From: Hypericibacter adhaerens
GTDB taxonomy: Bacteria > Pseudomonadota > Alphaproteobacteria > Dongiales > Dongiaceae
Length of the DNA stretch: 64,000 bases
Reading direction: 5' to 3'
NCBI RefSeq assembly: GCF_008728835.1
Contig: NZ_CP042582.1
Coordinates: 4,881,001 to 4,945,000, forward strand
A model generated the notes under the pieces. It was given only the letters and a program-made list of their open reading frames with translations, did no database searches and was not told the DNA's origin. Within the stretch, counting starts at the first letter, position 1. Each line of letters begins with the position of its first letter. A program made the position numbers and the translations under genes. Shown here in pieces: positions 24,546 to 34,227 of this stretch.

Positions 24546-24924
24546 GGCAATGAGACTCCCAGCGGGCGGAAAAAACGGCAGGCGCGACAACGACCGAACG
24601 CCCGACGGGCGCCCGGAGGCTAATTCGCGCGGCCATAATTCGCCGGCTGGTGGGGAGCTCATTGCTCATGGTCCCGAGGCTATCGGCCCCTCAGCACCCG
24701 CGTCAACGCGAAACCGTCCTCAACGCCGCCTCTCTCCGGCTTGTTAACGGATGGCGTGATTTCATTGCGTGGAACGGCCGCGACGGGAACGATTGCTTTC
24801 ATGGGCGCCCGCGATTCATGATTCCGGCCGCGAGTCGTGGTTAAGGCGGCGCCCGGTCCCCCGCCGCCCTTTCGAGGCGCCGGCCGCGGCCGGCGCCCCA
24901 GGACACCAGCAAGACGGGTTACGG
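24546..24924. other. Intergenic region, no supported feature
   Basis: There are 379 bases between the divergent ACT-domain and protease genes. Short open frames exist but have no ribosome-binding site or recognisable protein. No terminator or repeat was identified. Confidence 0.5.
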
Positions 24925-25629
24925 ATGCGCAGACCCTGGCTGCTTTACCTGATCGGCGCTCTCGGGGTCGGGCTGCTCGTTTTCGGGCTGGCCCATCGCT
25001 TCCCCGGCGCGCTCGAGCAGGAAGGCAATCTTCCGGCCCTGGCCGGCATGCTGGGCTGGCTCGCTCTGCTCGGGGCCGGCTGCATCGCGATGTTCCGGCT
25101 CAAGCCGCGCAAGGCGATCGGGCAGATGGGCGCCTGGATTGCCATCCTTTTGCTTCTGGTGCTGGGCTACAGCTTCCGGCCTGAATTCTCCGCCATGATC
25201 GCCACCGTCAAGGCCCGGCTGACCGGCGAGCTCATCCCCGGCCAGGCGCAGCTCCAGACGGATGGCAGCGTCGTCTTCGCCCGCGCCAATGACGGCCATT
25301 TCCATGTCGAGGCGCAGGTGGACGGCACCCGGATCGACTTCCTGGTGGATACCGGCGCGTCCGGCATCATGCTCTCGCCCGCCGATGCGCAGCGCCTGGG
25401 ATTCAACCCCACGGGGCTCGACTACAACGTCCCGACCTCGACCGCGAACGGCAACGGACAGGCCGCGCGGGTGACCCTGGGCACGATCGAGGTCGGGCAG
25501 ATCCGCCGCGTCGATATGCCGGCGCTGGTCAACCAAGCCGATATGGGAGGCTCGCTGCTCGGCATGAAATTCCTCGACAGTCTCGGCGGGCTCAGCATCG
25601 AAGGCGACAAGCTGGTGCTGAGGCCATGA
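24925..25629 (+). CDS. TIGR02281 family clan AA aspartic protease
   Basis: A 234-residue retropepsin-like protease of the bacterial TIGR02281 family, membrane-anchored. Three hydrophobic segments occupy about residues 5-22, 35-52 and 65-82, then a periplasmic domain with the single catalytic motif F-L-V-D-T-G-A-S-G near residue 137. The family's terminal L-G-M-K-F-L-D-S-L is present. The enzyme is expected to dimerise. The next gene overlaps its stop (ATGA), suggesting a two-gene cell-envelope operon. Confidence 0.87.
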   Translation: MRRPWLLYLIGALGVGLLVFGLAHRFPGALEQEGNLPALAGMLGWLALLGAGCIAMFRLKPRKAIGQMGAWIAILLLLVLGYSFRPEFSAMIATVKARLTGELIPGQAQLQTDGSVVFARANDGHFHVEAQVDGTRIDFLVDTGASGIMLSPADAQRLGFNPTGLDYNVPTSTANGNGQAARVTLGTIEVGQIRRVDMPALVNQADMGGSLLGMKFLDSLGGLSIEGDKLVLRP

Positions 25630-26219
25630 CGCGCAGGGCCGGTTCGCGCGGCGCGGTGCTGTCGACCTTCGCGGGCGTCGCGCTCCTGGGCTCGTTCCTT
25701 GCCGCCTGCGAGCCCCCGCCCGTCCCCGTCGCCGTCTCGGCCCCGCCGCCGGCGCCCGCGATCGTGACGCCCGCCGTGAGCTACCAGCCGCCGGCACCGC
25801 CGCCCGACAACGCCCGGATGCAATGCGTCACCTATGCGCGCGCGGCAACCGGCCTCGATCTGCGCGGCGATGCCTGGAGCTGGTGGGATGCCGCCGGCGG
25901 CCGCTATGGCCGCGGGCCCGCCCCTTCCACCTATTCGGTCCTGGTGCTGGCGCAGGGCGTGCGGCTGTCGCGCGGTCATGTCGCCGTGGTGCGCGAGGTG
26001 CTCGATGCGCGGCGCATCCGCGTCGATCACGCCAACTGGAACAATGACGAGCGGATCGTGAAGGACATGCTGGTGATCGATGTCTCGGCCGCCAACGACT
26101 GGACCGAGGTCCGCTTCTGGAACGAGCGCGCCAACAGCTGGGGCAACGTCTATCTGGCCTACGGCTTCATCTATCCGCCCGGCACCGAGCCCGACCGGAC
26201 CGCGTTCGTCCTGCCCTGA
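25626..26219 (+). CDS. CHAP-domain lipoprotein
   Basis: A 197-residue lipoprotein with a lipobox L-A-A-C at about residue 28, a Pro-rich linker to about residue 62, and a CHAP amidase/peptidase domain. The catalytic Cys is in M-Q-C-V-T-Y-A-R near residue 66 and the His in G-H-V-A-V-V near 118, followed by an Asn in D-H-A-N-W. CHAP enzymes cut peptidoglycan peptides. It is translationally coupled to the upstream protease gene. The exact bond cleaved is unknown. Confidence 0.87.
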   Translation: MTRRAGSRGAVLSTFAGVALLGSFLAACEPPPVPVAVSAPPPAPAIVTPAVSYQPPAPPPDNARMQCVTYARAATGLDLRGDAWSWWDAAGGRYGRGPAPSTYSVLVLAQGVRLSRGHVAVVREVLDARRIRVDHANWNNDERIVKDMLVIDVSAANDWTEVRFWNERANSWGNVYLAYGFIYPPGTEPDRTAFVLP

Positions 26220-26551
26220 GAGCAGGCCCGGCCGTAATTTCCCCACCGCAGCGATGGTTTCCCGGCCGTAACAAGCCGCATTGTTTCAGTTCGGCATCGA
26301 TCGGCACTCGATTTTCCTATCGACCCTTGTCGAGCCCGGCGGCCGACCTTATCTGAAAGAAAATTCGGCATCGCCCGACCTCCAGGGACGGCCGGGCGCC
26401 CCACAAGAATCGACATGGACGCGGCATGACCGCCGATCCCATCCGGTCCACGCGATCGGCGGGCGAGCTCTCGCATCACGACAGATACGGGAGGCATGGA
26501 TTTCCGGGCTCGCGGGGTCTCCGCCAGCTCATCTCAAGGGAGAGGTTTTTG
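26220..26551. other. Intergenic region before molybdenum hydroxylase genes
   Basis: These 332 bases have no convincing gene. GGGAGAGG at 26539-26546 is the ribosome-binding site of the next gene. No clear operator was seen. Confidence 0.5.
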
Positions 26552-27007
26552 ATGATCACGCTGAAGGTCAATGGCGAGACGCGTAGCGTCAACGTCGACC
26601 CGCAGACGCCCCTGCTCTGGGTGCTGCGCGACACGATCGGTCTCACCGGCACGAAATATGGCTGCGGCATCGCCTTCTGCGGCGCCTGCACCGTCCATCT
26701 CGACGGCCAGCCGACGCGCTCCTGCTCGATCGCGGTGGGCGATGTCGGCGAGAGCGCCATCACCACGATCGAGGCGGTCGAGGGCAAGGCCGCGAAAGCG
26801 GTCCAGACCGCCTGGCAGAATCTCGACGTGGTCCAGTGCGGCTACTGCCAATCGGGCCAGGTCATGGCGGCGACGGCGCTGCTGGCCGGCAATGCCAAGC
26901 CGACCGACGCCGATATCGACGCGGCCATGACCAACATCTGTCGCTGCGCCACCTATCAACGCATTCGCGCCGCCATCCACGAGGCGGCCCGGCTGATGGA
27001 GATCTGA
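26552..27007 (+). CDS. (2Fe-2S)-binding small subunit of a molybdenum hydroxylase (IorA-like)
   Basis: A 151-residue iron-sulfur subunit of the xanthine oxidase family. The plant-ferredoxin-like cluster is held by C38, C43, C46 and C58, and the second cluster by C96, C99, C130 and C132. This is the full eight-cysteine set. It passes electrons from the molybdenum subunit encoded 3 bases downstream. The ATG at 26552 follows GGGAGAGG. No FAD subunit gene is present, as in isoquinoline oxidoreductase and periplasmic aldehyde dehydrogenases. Confidence 0.93.
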   Translation: MITLKVNGETRSVNVDPQTPLLWVLRDTIGLTGTKYGCGIAFCGACTVHLDGQPTRSCSIAVGDVGESAITTIEAVEGKAAKAVQTAWQNLDVVQCGYCQSGQVMAATALLAGNAKPTDADIDAAMTNICRCATYQRIRAAIHEAARLMEI

Positions 27008-27010
27008 GCC

Positions 27011-29227
27011 ATGTTGCCGTTCGATCGCTTCGCGCTCCGTCCGCATCGCGCCGCGGGCGCCTTCGCCCCCGCCAGCCGGCGCGGCTTCCTCAAGGCGGGT
27101 GCCTTGGCCGGTGCCGGCCTCGTGATCGGCGCGGTGCTGCCCGGCGGGCGCATCACCGCCGCCCATGCGGCCGACGCCGCCAATCCGTTCCAGGGCTATA
27201 TCGTCGTCGCGCCCGACAACAGCGTGACCGTGCTTTCCGCCCATTTCGAGATGGGCCAGGGGGCCTATACCGGCATCGCCACCCTCGTCGCCGAGGAGCT
27301 CGGCGCCGACTGGTCGCAGATGCGGGCCGAGGGTGGCGCCGGCAACACCAAGCTCTATGGCAACCTCGCCTGGGGCGGGGTGATGCAGGGCACCGGCGGC
27401 TCGACCGCGATGGCGAGCTCCTTCGAGCGCTACCGCAAGGCCGGCGCCATGGCGCGGACCATGCTGGTCCAGGCCGCGGCGCAGAGCTGGAACGTTCCGG
27501 CGGGCGAGATCAAGGTCGAGAAGGGCGTGCTGTCGCACGCCAGCAGCAAGCAGGCCAGCTTCGGCGAGCTGGCCGAGAAGGCCGCGAGCCTGACGCCGCC
27601 GGGCGATGTCGCGCTCAAGGACCGCAAGGACTGGCAGCTCATCGGCGACGCGACGCTCCATCGCGTCGATCACGTCTCGAAGACCAACGGCACGGCGCAA
27701 TTCACGCTCGACGTGAAGCTGCCGAACATGCTCTATGCCGTGGTCCAGCATCCGCCGCTCTTCGGCGCCACGGTGAAGAGCGTCGACGCGGCCGCGGCCA
27801 AGGCGGTCAAGGGCGTGGTCGACGTGGTGCAGATTCCGCGCGGCGTCGCCGTGCTGGCGGACAGCACCTGGAACGCGATGAAGGGCCGCGAGGCGCTCAA
27901 GGTCGAGTGGGACAACAGCCAGGCCGAGACGCGCGGCACGGCCGAGATCATGGCCGACTACAAGAAGCTCGCCGGCGGCACCGACGCCAAGACCGCGCGC
28001 GCGGACGGCGACGCGGCCAAGGCGATGGCGGGCGCCGCGAAGACCGTCGAGGCGGCCTACGAGTTCCCCTACCTCGCCCATGCGGCGATGGAGCCGCTCG
28101 ATGCCGTCGCCTGGAAGCATGACGACGTGATCGAGGTCTGGGGCGGCCATCAGATGCCCGATCTCTATCAGGCGGTGACGGCGCAGATCGCCGAGCTGCC
28201 GCCGGAGAAGGTCAAGCTGCATGTGATGATGTCGGGCGGCAGCTTCGGCCGCCGCGCGGTGCCCGACGCCGACGTGATCGCCGAAGCGGTCTCGACCGCC
28301 AAGGCGATCGGCTGGAAGGCGCCGGTCAAGCTGGTCTGGACCCGCGAGGACGACATGACCGGCGGGCGTTATCGGCCGATGTATTACCACACGCTCAAGG
28401 CCGGCCTCGACGCGCAGGGCCAGATCGTCGCCTGGCAGCATCGCATCGTCGGCCAGTCGATCCTGGGCGGCACGCCCTTCGAGGGCATGGTCAAGGACGG
28501 CATCGACGCGACCTCGGTCGAGGGTGCCGCCAACCTGCCCTACGCGATCCCGAACCTGACGGTCGATCTGGTGACGACCAAGACCGGCGTGCCGGTGCTC
28601 TGGTGGCGCTCGGTCGGCAGCACCCACACCGCCTACTCCACCGAGGCCTTCCTCGACGAGCTGGCGCATGAGGCGGGCAAGGACCCGATCGAGTTCCGGC
28701 TCGGCCTGCTCGAGAACCATCCGCGCCATCGCGCCGTGCTGGAGAAGGTGCGCGACGCCTCGGGCTGGGGCGGCGAGCTCGCCAACGGCAGGGGCCGCGG
28801 CGTCGCGGTCGCCGAATCCTTCGGCAGCTTCGTGGCCCAGGTGGCGGAGATCTCGATCCAGAACGGCGCCATCAAGGTCGAGCGCGTGGTCTGCGCGGTC
28901 GATTGCGGCACGGCGATCAATCCCGACGTGATCAAGGCGCAGATGGAGGGCGGCATCGGCTACGGCCTCAGCGCCATCCTCAAGGGCGAGATCACGCTCG
29001 AGGGCGGCGCCGTGCAGCAGACCAACTTCGACGGCTACGAGGTGCTGCATATGGAGGACATGCCTCAGATCGAGGTGCATATCCTGCCCTCGACCGAGAA
29101 CCCCACCGGCGTGGGCGAACCGGGCGTGCCGCCGATCGGCCCCGCCATCGCCAACGCCGTCTTCTCCGTCACCGGCAAGCGCATCCGCACCCTGCCGATG
29201 AGCAAGACGGATTTGAGCGCGACGTGA
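27011..29227 (+). CDS. Molybdopterin-binding large subunit of a xanthine dehydrogenase-family enzyme (IorB-like)
   Basis: A 738-residue catalytic subunit with molybdenum-cytosine dinucleotide, of the isoquinoline 1-oxidoreductase beta / aldehyde oxidoreductase type. A Tat signal (S-R-R-G-F-L-K-A-G) at residues 18-27 indicates export of the folded heterodimer. Cofactor-site patterns include H-F-E-M-G-Q-G near 77 and S-G-G-S-F-G-R-R near 407. The terminal [11 protein letters not shown] contains the active-site Glu near 700. The electron acceptor is unknown. The substrate could be an aldehyde or an N-heterocycle. Confidence 0.9.
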   Translation: MLPFDRFALRPHRAAGAFAPASRRGFLKAGALAGAGLVIGAVLPGGRITAAHAADAANPFQGYIVVAPDNSVTVLSAHFEMGQGAYTGIATLVAEELGADWSQMRAEGGAGNTKLYGNLAWGGVMQGTGGSTAMASSFERYRKAGAMARTMLVQAAAQSWNVPAGEIKVEKGVLSHASSKQASFGELAEKAASLTPPGDVALKDRKDWQLIGDATLHRVDHVSKTNGTAQFTLDVKLPNMLYAVVQHPPLFGATVKSVDAAAAKAVKGVVDVVQIPRGVAVLADSTWNAMKGREALKVEWDNSQAETRGTAEIMADYKKLAGGTDAKTARADGDAAKAMAGAAKTVEAAYEFPYLAHAAMEPLDAVAWKHDDVIEVWGGHQMPDLYQAVTAQIAELPPEKVKLHVMMSGGSFGRRAVPDADVIAEAVSTAKAIGWKAPVKLVWTREDDMTGGRYRPMYYHTLKAGLDAQGQIVAWQHRIVGQSILGGTPFEGMVKDGIDATSVEGAANLPYAIPNLTVDLVTTKTGVPVLWWRSVGSTHTAYSTEAFLDELAHEAGKDPIEFRLGLLENHPRHRAVLEKVRDASGWGGELANGRGRGVAVAESFGSFVAQVAEISIQNGAIKVERVVCAVDCGTAINPDVIKAQMEGGIGYGLSAILKGEITLEGGAVQQTNFDGYEVLHMEDMPQIEVHILPSTENPTGVGEPGVPPIGPAIANAVFSVTGKRIRTLPMSKTDLSAT

Positions 29228-29241
29228 GGAGAAGGCTGCAT

Positions 29242-29370
29242 CACCTCTCCCCACCCTGTGGGGAGAGGTGCCTCGTCATGACGTCTTCTCGTCATCCCCG
29301 CGAAAGCGGGGATCCATCCTGATCCAGCGATGCAAGCTTGACGTTGGATCCCCGCTTTCGCGGGGATGAC
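29242..29370. repeat. Hairpin of family C and inverted REP pair (family A)
   Basis: At 29242-29270 there is a hairpin CACCTCTCCCC / GGGGAGAGGTG. It is followed by two face-to-face family A copies at 29291-29316 and 29345-29370 (GTCATCCCCGCGAAAGCGGG and its reverse). They sit between convergent genes and could also act as transcription barriers. Confidence 0.8.
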
Positions 29371-29421
29371 GATGAGGACGCTGAGCGGATGGAGAGAAAA
29401 GGGTCGAAGCCGCGACGCCTC

Positions 29422-29832
29422 TCAAAACGCCGGATTGTCCTTCGGATGGCTCTCGAGCGGCAGGCCGAGCTTGACCCAGGGAAGCTTCACCGAGGCCCAG
29501 CCTTCGGCGGTGGGCACGAAACGCGCGGGCTCGTCGAGGCTGCCGATGAGGACGCCGTCGAGCTCGGCATTGCTGCCGCCCCGCATCATCAGCTGCGAGC
29601 CGCAGCGGCCACAGAAATAGCGGGTCGCGTCCTTCGAGGAGCGATAGGCGGCAGGCTCGCCCTTGGTCCAATGGAAGCCCGTATGCGGCACCGCGATCCA
29701 GGCGATGAAGGGCGCGCCCGCGCTCTTTCGGCACATGCTGCAATGGCAGATGTCGGCGAGCTTGGGCTCCGCGTCGATGCGATAGCGCACCGCGCCACAG
29801 AGGCAGCCACCCTCGGCCGGACGGAACGCCAT
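29422..29832 (-). CDS. GFA family (glutathione-dependent formaldehyde-activating-like) protein
   Basis: A 136-residue zinc-binding protein of the GFA/CENP-V family. Cysteines are in C10-L-C12, C-H-C-S-M-C-R-K-S near residue 29 and F-C-G-R-C-G-S near 91, the usual two-zinc pattern. Family members act on glutathione adducts or are uncharacterised. It lies 2 bases downstream of the mutase gene on the same strand, so it is probably cotranscribed. A link to the ethylmalonyl-CoA pathway is not established. Confidence 0.88.
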   Translation of the reverse strand: MAFRPAEGGCLCGAVRYRIDAEPKLADICHCSMCRKSAGAPFIAWIAVPHTGFHWTKGEPAAYRSSKDATRYFCGRCGSQLMMRGGSNAELDGVLIGSLDEPARFVPTAEGWASVKLPWVKLGLPLESHPKDNPAF

Positions 29833-29834
29833 CG

Positions 29835-31859
29835 CTAAGCCGCTTCCTTGAAGCTGCGATCCACCAGCTCGACGATGTCGGCCATGATCGCGTTCAGGTC
29901 ATAGTGCTTGGGAGTATAGACGCGCGCCACGCCGGCCGCCTTGAGCTTCGCCTCGTCCTCGGGCGGGATGATGCCGCCGACCACGACCGGCAGATCGCCG
30001 AGGCCCAGCGCCTGGAGCCGCGCCCTCACGTCGCTCACCAGCGCCACATGGCCGCCCGAGAGGATCGAGAGCCCCACCACATGCACGCCCTCCTCGAGCG
30101 CGGCATTGGCGATCTGGGCCGGCGTCAGGCGGATGCCCTCATAGACCACCTCGAAACCCGCGTCGCGCGCCCGGACCGCGATCTGCTCGGCGCCGTTGGA
30201 ATGGCCGTCGAGGCCGGGCTTGCCGACCAGCATCTTGAGCCGCCGGCCGAGCCGCGACGAGACCTGCTCGACACGGCCCCTCACCTGCTTGAGCGCCTCA
30301 CCGCCGGCGGCACTCATCGCGCGGCCGACGCCGGTGGGCGCGCGATACTCGCCATAGACCTCGCGCAGCGCCTGGCCCCATTCGCCCGTCGTGACGCCGG
30401 CATGGGCGCAGGCGATCGAGGGTTCCATCACATTGCGGCCCTCCTTGGCGGCGCGCTTGAGCTCCTCGAGCGCCGTCTGCGCCTGCTTCGCGTCGCGCGC
30501 CGCGCGCCAAGCCTTGAGCCGTTCGATCTGCTCCGCCTCGGCGCTGTCCTCGACCGCGAGGAAGCCGCCGCCCTCGCCCGCCACCAGCGGCGAGGGCGCG
30601 CTGTCGGCGAAGCGGTTGACGCCGACCACGGTCTGCTCGCCCGCCTCGATCGCGGCGAGCCGCCGGCTGTTCGATTCCACCAGCCGCTGCTTCATGTAGC
30701 TGGCCTCGACCGCGGCGATGGCGCCGCCCAGCGCATCGATGCGCGTGAGCTCGGCCAGCGCCTCGGCCTTGAGCGCCTCGACCTTGGCCTCGATCACGGG
30801 CGAGCCGTCGAAGATGTCGCCGAACTCGAGGATGTCGGTCTCGTAGGCCACGATCTGCTGCAGCCGGATCGACCATTGCTGGTCCCACGGCCGCGGCAGG
30901 CCCAAGGCCTCGTTCCAGGCCGGGAGCTGCACGGCGCGGGCGCGCGCCTTCTTCGAGAGCACCACCGCCAGCATCTCGATCAGGATGCGATAGACGTTGT
31001 TCTCGGGTTGCTGCTCGGTCAGGCCCAGCGAATTGACCTGCACGCCATAGCGGAAGCGGCGGAACTTCTCGTCCTCGACGCCGTAGCGCGCGCGGGTGAT
31101 CTCGTCCCAGAGATCGACGAAGGCCCGCATCTTGCATATCTCGGTGATCATGCGGATGCCGGCATTGACGAAGAAGGAAACGCGGCCCACCACCTGCGGG
31201 AACTCCGCCGCCGGCACCTGGCCCGAGGCCTTGACGGCATCCAGCACCGCGATGGCGGTCGCGAGCGCGAAGGCCAGCTCCTGCACCGGCGTCGCGCCTG
31301 CCTCCTGCAGATGGTAGGAGCAGACGTTGGTCGGGTTCCATTTCGGCACCTCGCGATAGGCGAAGCTGATCACGTCGGTCGCGAGCTTGAGGCTGGGGGC
31401 CGGCGGATAGATGTAGGTGCCGCGCGAGAGATATTCCTTGATGATGTCGTTCTGCACCGTGCCCTGGAGCTGCGCACGCGCCACCCCTTGGGTCTCGGCG
31501 AGCGCGATATAGAGCGCCAGCAGCCAGGGCGCCGTCGCGTTGATCGTCATGGAGGTGTTCATGCGATCGAGCGGCAGCCCCTCGAAGAGCGTGCGCATGT
31601 CGCCCAGATGGCCGACCGGCACGCCGACCTTGCCGACCTCGCCCTGGGCCAGCGCATGATCGCCGTCATAGCCCGTCTGGGTCGGCAGGTCGAAGGCGAC
31701 CGAGAGCCCGGTCTGGCCGCGCGCGAGGTTCTGGCGATAGAGCGCGTTCGAGGCCGCGGCCGAGCTATGGCCGGAATAGGTGCGGATCAGCCAGGGCTCG
31801 TCGCGGCCGCCCTTGGCGCCGTCGCCGCCTTTCCGCTTGTTCTCGCCGCCTTGGCTCAT
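29835..31859 (-). CDS. ecm: Ethylmalonyl-CoA mutase (MeaA-type)
   Basis: Adenosylcobalamin-dependent mutase of 674 residues converting (2R)-ethylmalonyl-CoA to (2S)-methylsuccinyl-CoA in the ethylmalonyl-CoA pathway. It has the N-terminal (beta/alpha)8 domain (Y-S-G-H-S-S-A, F-D-L-P-T-Q-T-G-Y-D) and the C-terminal cobalamin domain with K-P-G-L-D-G-H-S-N-G, the axial His near residue 552. Length and the Y-S-G-H segment match MeaA/Ecm rather than methylmalonyl-CoA mutase. The presence of ccr and mcd in the window supports this. Distinguishing Ecm from other B12 mutases is by similarity only. Confidence 0.88.
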   Translation of the reverse strand: MSQGGENKRKGGDGAKGGRDEPWLIRTYSGHSSAAASNALYRQNLARGQTGLSVAFDLPTQTGYDGDHALAQGEVGKVGVPVGHLGDMRTLFEGLPLDRMNTSMTINATAPWLLALYIALAETQGVARAQLQGTVQNDIIKEYLSRGTYIYPPAPSLKLATDVISFAYREVPKWNPTNVCSYHLQEAGATPVQELAFALATAIAVLDAVKASGQVPAAEFPQVVGRVSFFVNAGIRMITEICKMRAFVDLWDEITRARYGVEDEKFRRFRYGVQVNSLGLTEQQPENNVYRILIEMLAVVLSKKARARAVQLPAWNEALGLPRPWDQQWSIRLQQIVAYETDILEFGDIFDGSPVIEAKVEALKAEALAELTRIDALGGAIAAVEASYMKQRLVESNSRRLAAIEAGEQTVVGVNRFADSAPSPLVAGEGGGFLAVEDSAEAEQIERLKAWRAARDAKQAQTALEELKRAAKEGRNVMEPSIACAHAGVTTGEWGQALREVYGEYRAPTGVGRAMSAAGGEALKQVRGRVEQVSSRLGRRLKMLVGKPGLDGHSNGAEQIAVRARDAGFEVVYEGIRLTPAQIANAALEEGVHVVGLSILSGGHVALVSDVRARLQALGLGDLPVVVGGIIPPEDEAKLKAAGVARVYTPKHYDLNAIMADIVELVDRSFKEAA

Positions 31860-31911
31860 GGCTCCGTCCGGGGGGGTTCCAGTTCCGGGGGTGACGACCT
31901 TAAGGCCAGTT

Positions 31912-31928
31912 TATTGTGCAGTGCAATA
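31912..31928. promoter_or_regulatory. TGC-rich operator-like motif upstream of ecm
   Basis: TATTGTGCAGTGCAATA, nearly palindromic (TATTG...CAATA), lies 53 bases before the ecm start and 63 before the divergent membrane-protein gene. It closely resembles motifs before ccr (40644) and etfB (47612). A PhaR-like or acyl-CoA-sensing regulator is a candidate. Confidence 0.5.
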
Positions 31929-31990
31929 GAGCCCTGGACCGGTGCCGAGCAGGCCCTTAAAACGACTGGCCTGCCGAAATGGGGGGATCG

Positions 31991-32806
31991 ATGCCGAACG
32001 AAACCGAGACCGCGCCAGCCAAGCTGCCGGTCTTCAGAACGATCGAGGACGCGTTCCGCGCCCTGCGGCCCGGCTGGCGCCGGCTGATCCTGCTGATCCT
32101 CGTCATCCTCGCCATCGAGATCGCGCTCGACCTTCTTGGCGCCGCCGGCGCGCCCGGTCCGGCGCCGGATGCGGAAACAGCGGCAACGCCGGGCATGGGC
32201 ATCGTGTTGCTGCGGCTGGTCCGGTTGCTGGTCGAGCTTCTTCTCTCCGTCAACCTGCTGCTGCTCGTGGCCCGGCTGGTGCTGTTCGCGGAGATCCCGC
32301 CCCTGGGCGGCCTCTTCCGCTGGGGCCCGCGCCAGTGGCGCCTCTTGGGTCTTCTGCTTCTGATCGCGCTCGTGGCCGGCATGCCCGCCATCGTCGGCGG
32401 ATTTCTCTCGCCATTTCTCGGCGCGTTCCTGGCCTCGCCCGAAGCCGTGATCGCCTTCCTGGCGCTCTATGGGCTCTGCTGGGTCTGGGCCGCCGGATGG
32501 TTGGCCTCGATCGTTCCCATCGTGGCGAGCGACGGTCCCGCGGGCGTCCTCGACCGGGCCTGGCGGGTCGCCGAGGGCAACCGGTTCCGGCTGATGGGAA
32601 TCCCGCTCTGTATCCTCTTCGGCTGCATGATCGCGGTCGGCAGCGCCGAGATCGTCACGGCCTTCTTCAACACCGAGCTGCTGCCCTTCCGGATTCCCGG
32701 CGCGGTGTTCACGACCTTGCTGCTCGAGATCGTCTATGTCGCCTACGCCGCGATCGGGGCCGCGGCCTATCGGCGAATGACGGGTGCGGCGCCGGAGCAG
32801 GTGTGA
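31991..32806 (+). CDS. Hypothetical integral membrane protein
   Basis: A 271-residue protein of no family I can name with confidence, with six hydrophobic segments (about residues 29-50, 66-100, 112-135, 140-170, 190-215 and 225-250). This resembles the glycerophosphoryl diester phosphodiesterase-like membrane domain or DUF975-type families. Features include W-R-V-A-E-G-N-R-F-R-L near 187, typical of that repeat group. The ATG at 31991 follows GGGGGGA. It is divergent from ecm and sits directly upstream of the insertion sequence, whose repeat target begins about 30 bases after its stop. Confidence 0.7.
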   Translation: MPNETETAPAKLPVFRTIEDAFRALRPGWRRLILLILVILAIEIALDLLGAAGAPGPAPDAETAATPGMGIVLLRLVRLLVELLLSVNLLLLVARLVLFAEIPPLGGLFRWGPRQWRLLGLLLLIALVAGMPAIVGGFLSPFLGAFLASPEAVIAFLALYGLCWVWAAGWLASIVPIVASDGPAGVLDRAWRVAEGNRFRLMGIPLCILFGCMIAVGSAEIVTAFFNTELLPFRIPGAVFTTLLLEIVYVAYAAIGAAAYRRMTGAAPEQV

Positions 32807-32852
32807 GGAGGATGGCAGGAGCGCGCCTTCTTCTGTCATGCCCGGACTTGAT

Positions 32853-34127
32853 CCACGGCTGTCCGGTTGAGTTTTAGTGGACTGGGCGCACGGCGTTGAT
32901 TCTACTCGGTCCTGGACATCGCCAAATGTTCCGGGACATGAGAAAGGACCAACGCCGTGCCGCACGAGAATAGCGTATTTCATTCGCTTCTTAAGCTGAT
33001 TAACTGGGACGAGTTTGCGCGCCTGGTCGAGCGGCACGGCAGCGACGCACGGGTTCGCCAGTTGACGAGCAAGAGCCAGTTCATGGCGCTGCTCTACGGC
33101 CAACTCTCGGGTGCGAGCAGCCTGCGTGAGATCGTGACGGGACTGGAGAGCCACGAGAGACGGCTCTATCACCTGGGTGGGGACAAGGTCCGTCGTTCGA
33201 CCCTGGCCGACGCCAACGCGCTGCGGCCCAGCGCCTTGTTCACCGATCTGCTGGCCGCCCTGATGATGCAGGCCCATCGCGGGCTGCGCCGCCAGCTTGC
33301 CGAGGTCACCTACCTGATCGATTCGAGCGGCCTGCCGCTCAACAGCCTGAGCCGGGACTGGGCCCGCTTCAGCGCCGGCGTGTGTGGAGCCAAGCTGCAT
33401 GTGATCTACGATCCCGATGCCGACCGGCCGATCTACGCCGCCGTCACCCCGGCTCGGGTCAACGACATCACCGCCGCCCAGGCCATGCCGATCGAGCCCG
33501 GCGCCACCTATGTCTTCGATCTCGGCTATTACGACTACGCCTGGTGGGCCGCGATGGACGCCGCCGGCTGCCGGATCGTCACCCGCTTCAAATCCAACAC
33601 GCCGCTGGCTGTCGTTGCCCGGAACCCGCTGCCGGCAGACAGCACCATCCTTTCCGACCGCGTCGGCTATCTGCCCGCCCGGCAGGCGGCCAGCCAGCAC
33701 AACCCGTTCCAGGACCCGGTGCGCGAGGTCCGGGTCAAGACCGAGGCCGGCAAGGTCTTGCGCATCCTCTGCAACGATCTCGACGCATCCGCCCAGGAGA
33801 TCGCCGATCTCTACAAGCGCCGCTGGGCCATCGAGCTGTTCTTCCGATGGGTCAAGCAGACCCTGAAAATCCGCCACTTTCTCGGTACCTGCGAGAATGC
33901 CGTGCGCATTCAGATCGCCGTCGCGCTCATCGCCTTCCTGCTGTTGCGGCTGGCTCAGAAGGCCATCGAGAGCCCGCTCGGCACCTTGGCCTTCGCTCGC
34001 CTCGTGCGGGCCAACCTCATGCACCGCCGGCGCATCGACCGTCTGCTCGAGCCGGAGCCCATACCCCGGATCGAGCCGGGCCAAATGGTCCTCCCGTGGA
34101 CATGAAACCCGAACCGGACAGCCGTGG
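32853..34127 (+). mobile_element. IS4-family insertion sequence, complete
   Basis: A 1275-bp element with 16-bp perfect terminal inverted repeats CCACGGCTGTCCGGTT and a 7-bp target duplication ACTTGAT (32846-32852 and 34128-34134). It encodes one intact DDE transposase. Removing it and one duplication restores a palindrome GCCCGGACTTGATCCGGGC, a family B REP-like element. A second such element, inverted, lies at 34166-34196. The exact ends are ambiguous by a few bases, because the target and the ends share bases. Confidence 0.85.
32957..34105 (+). CDS. IS4 family transposase
   Basis: A 382-residue transposase with an N-terminal DUF4372-type domain and a DDE core. The first Asp is in Y-L-I-D-S-S-G, the second in Y-V-F-D-L-G-Y-Y-D, and the catalytic Glu in the IS4 signature Y-K-R-R-W-A-I-E-L-F-F-R-W-V-K near residue 296. 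The frame is intact and the terminal repeats are perfect, so the element is probably active or recently arrived. It should catalyse cut-and-paste movement. Confidence 0.93.
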   Translation: MPHENSVFHSLLKLINWDEFARLVERHGSDARVRQLTSKSQFMALLYGQLSGASSLREIVTGLESHERRLYHLGGDKVRRSTLADANALRPSALFTDLLAALMMQAHRGLRRQLAEVTYLIDSSGLPLNSLSRDWARFSAGVCGAKLHVIYDPDADRPIYAAVTPARVNDITAAQAMPIEPGATYVFDLGYYDYAWWAAMDAAGCRIVTRFKSNTPLAVVARNPLPADSTILSDRVGYLPARQAASQHNPFQDPVREVRVKTEAGKVLRILCNDLDASAQEIADLYKRRWAIELFFRWVKQTLKIRHFLGTCENAVRIQIAVALIAFLLLRLAQKAIESPLGTLAFARLVRANLMHRRRIDRLLEPEPIPRIEPGQMVLPWT

Positions 34128-34198
34128 ACTTGATCCGGGCATCCAGTGCCATCGCGTGCACCGCCCTGGATTGCCGGGTCAAGCCCGGCAATGACAGT
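34128..34198. repeat. REP-like pair (family B), one half split by the IS
   Basis: The right half of the interrupted element (34128-34144) and an intact inverted partner at 34166-34196 (TGGATTGCCGGG-tcaa-GCCCGGCAATGAC). The left remnant is at 32836-32852. Together they form a face-to-face pair before insertion. Confidence 0.75.
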
Positions 34199-34227
34199 AA
34201 AGCGAGGCTCTGGAGGAGCGGCCGCTT

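Noticed and set aside
24650-24844. Small 64-codon open frame in the gap before the aspartic protease
   Set aside because: No ribosome-binding site, no recognisable protein and atypical composition.
26534-29254. Open frame of 906 codons on the minus strand over the molybdenum hydroxylase genes
   Set aside because: Antisense to two clearly recognisable genes; composition is the His/Arg/Leu-rich pattern of high-GC shadow frames.
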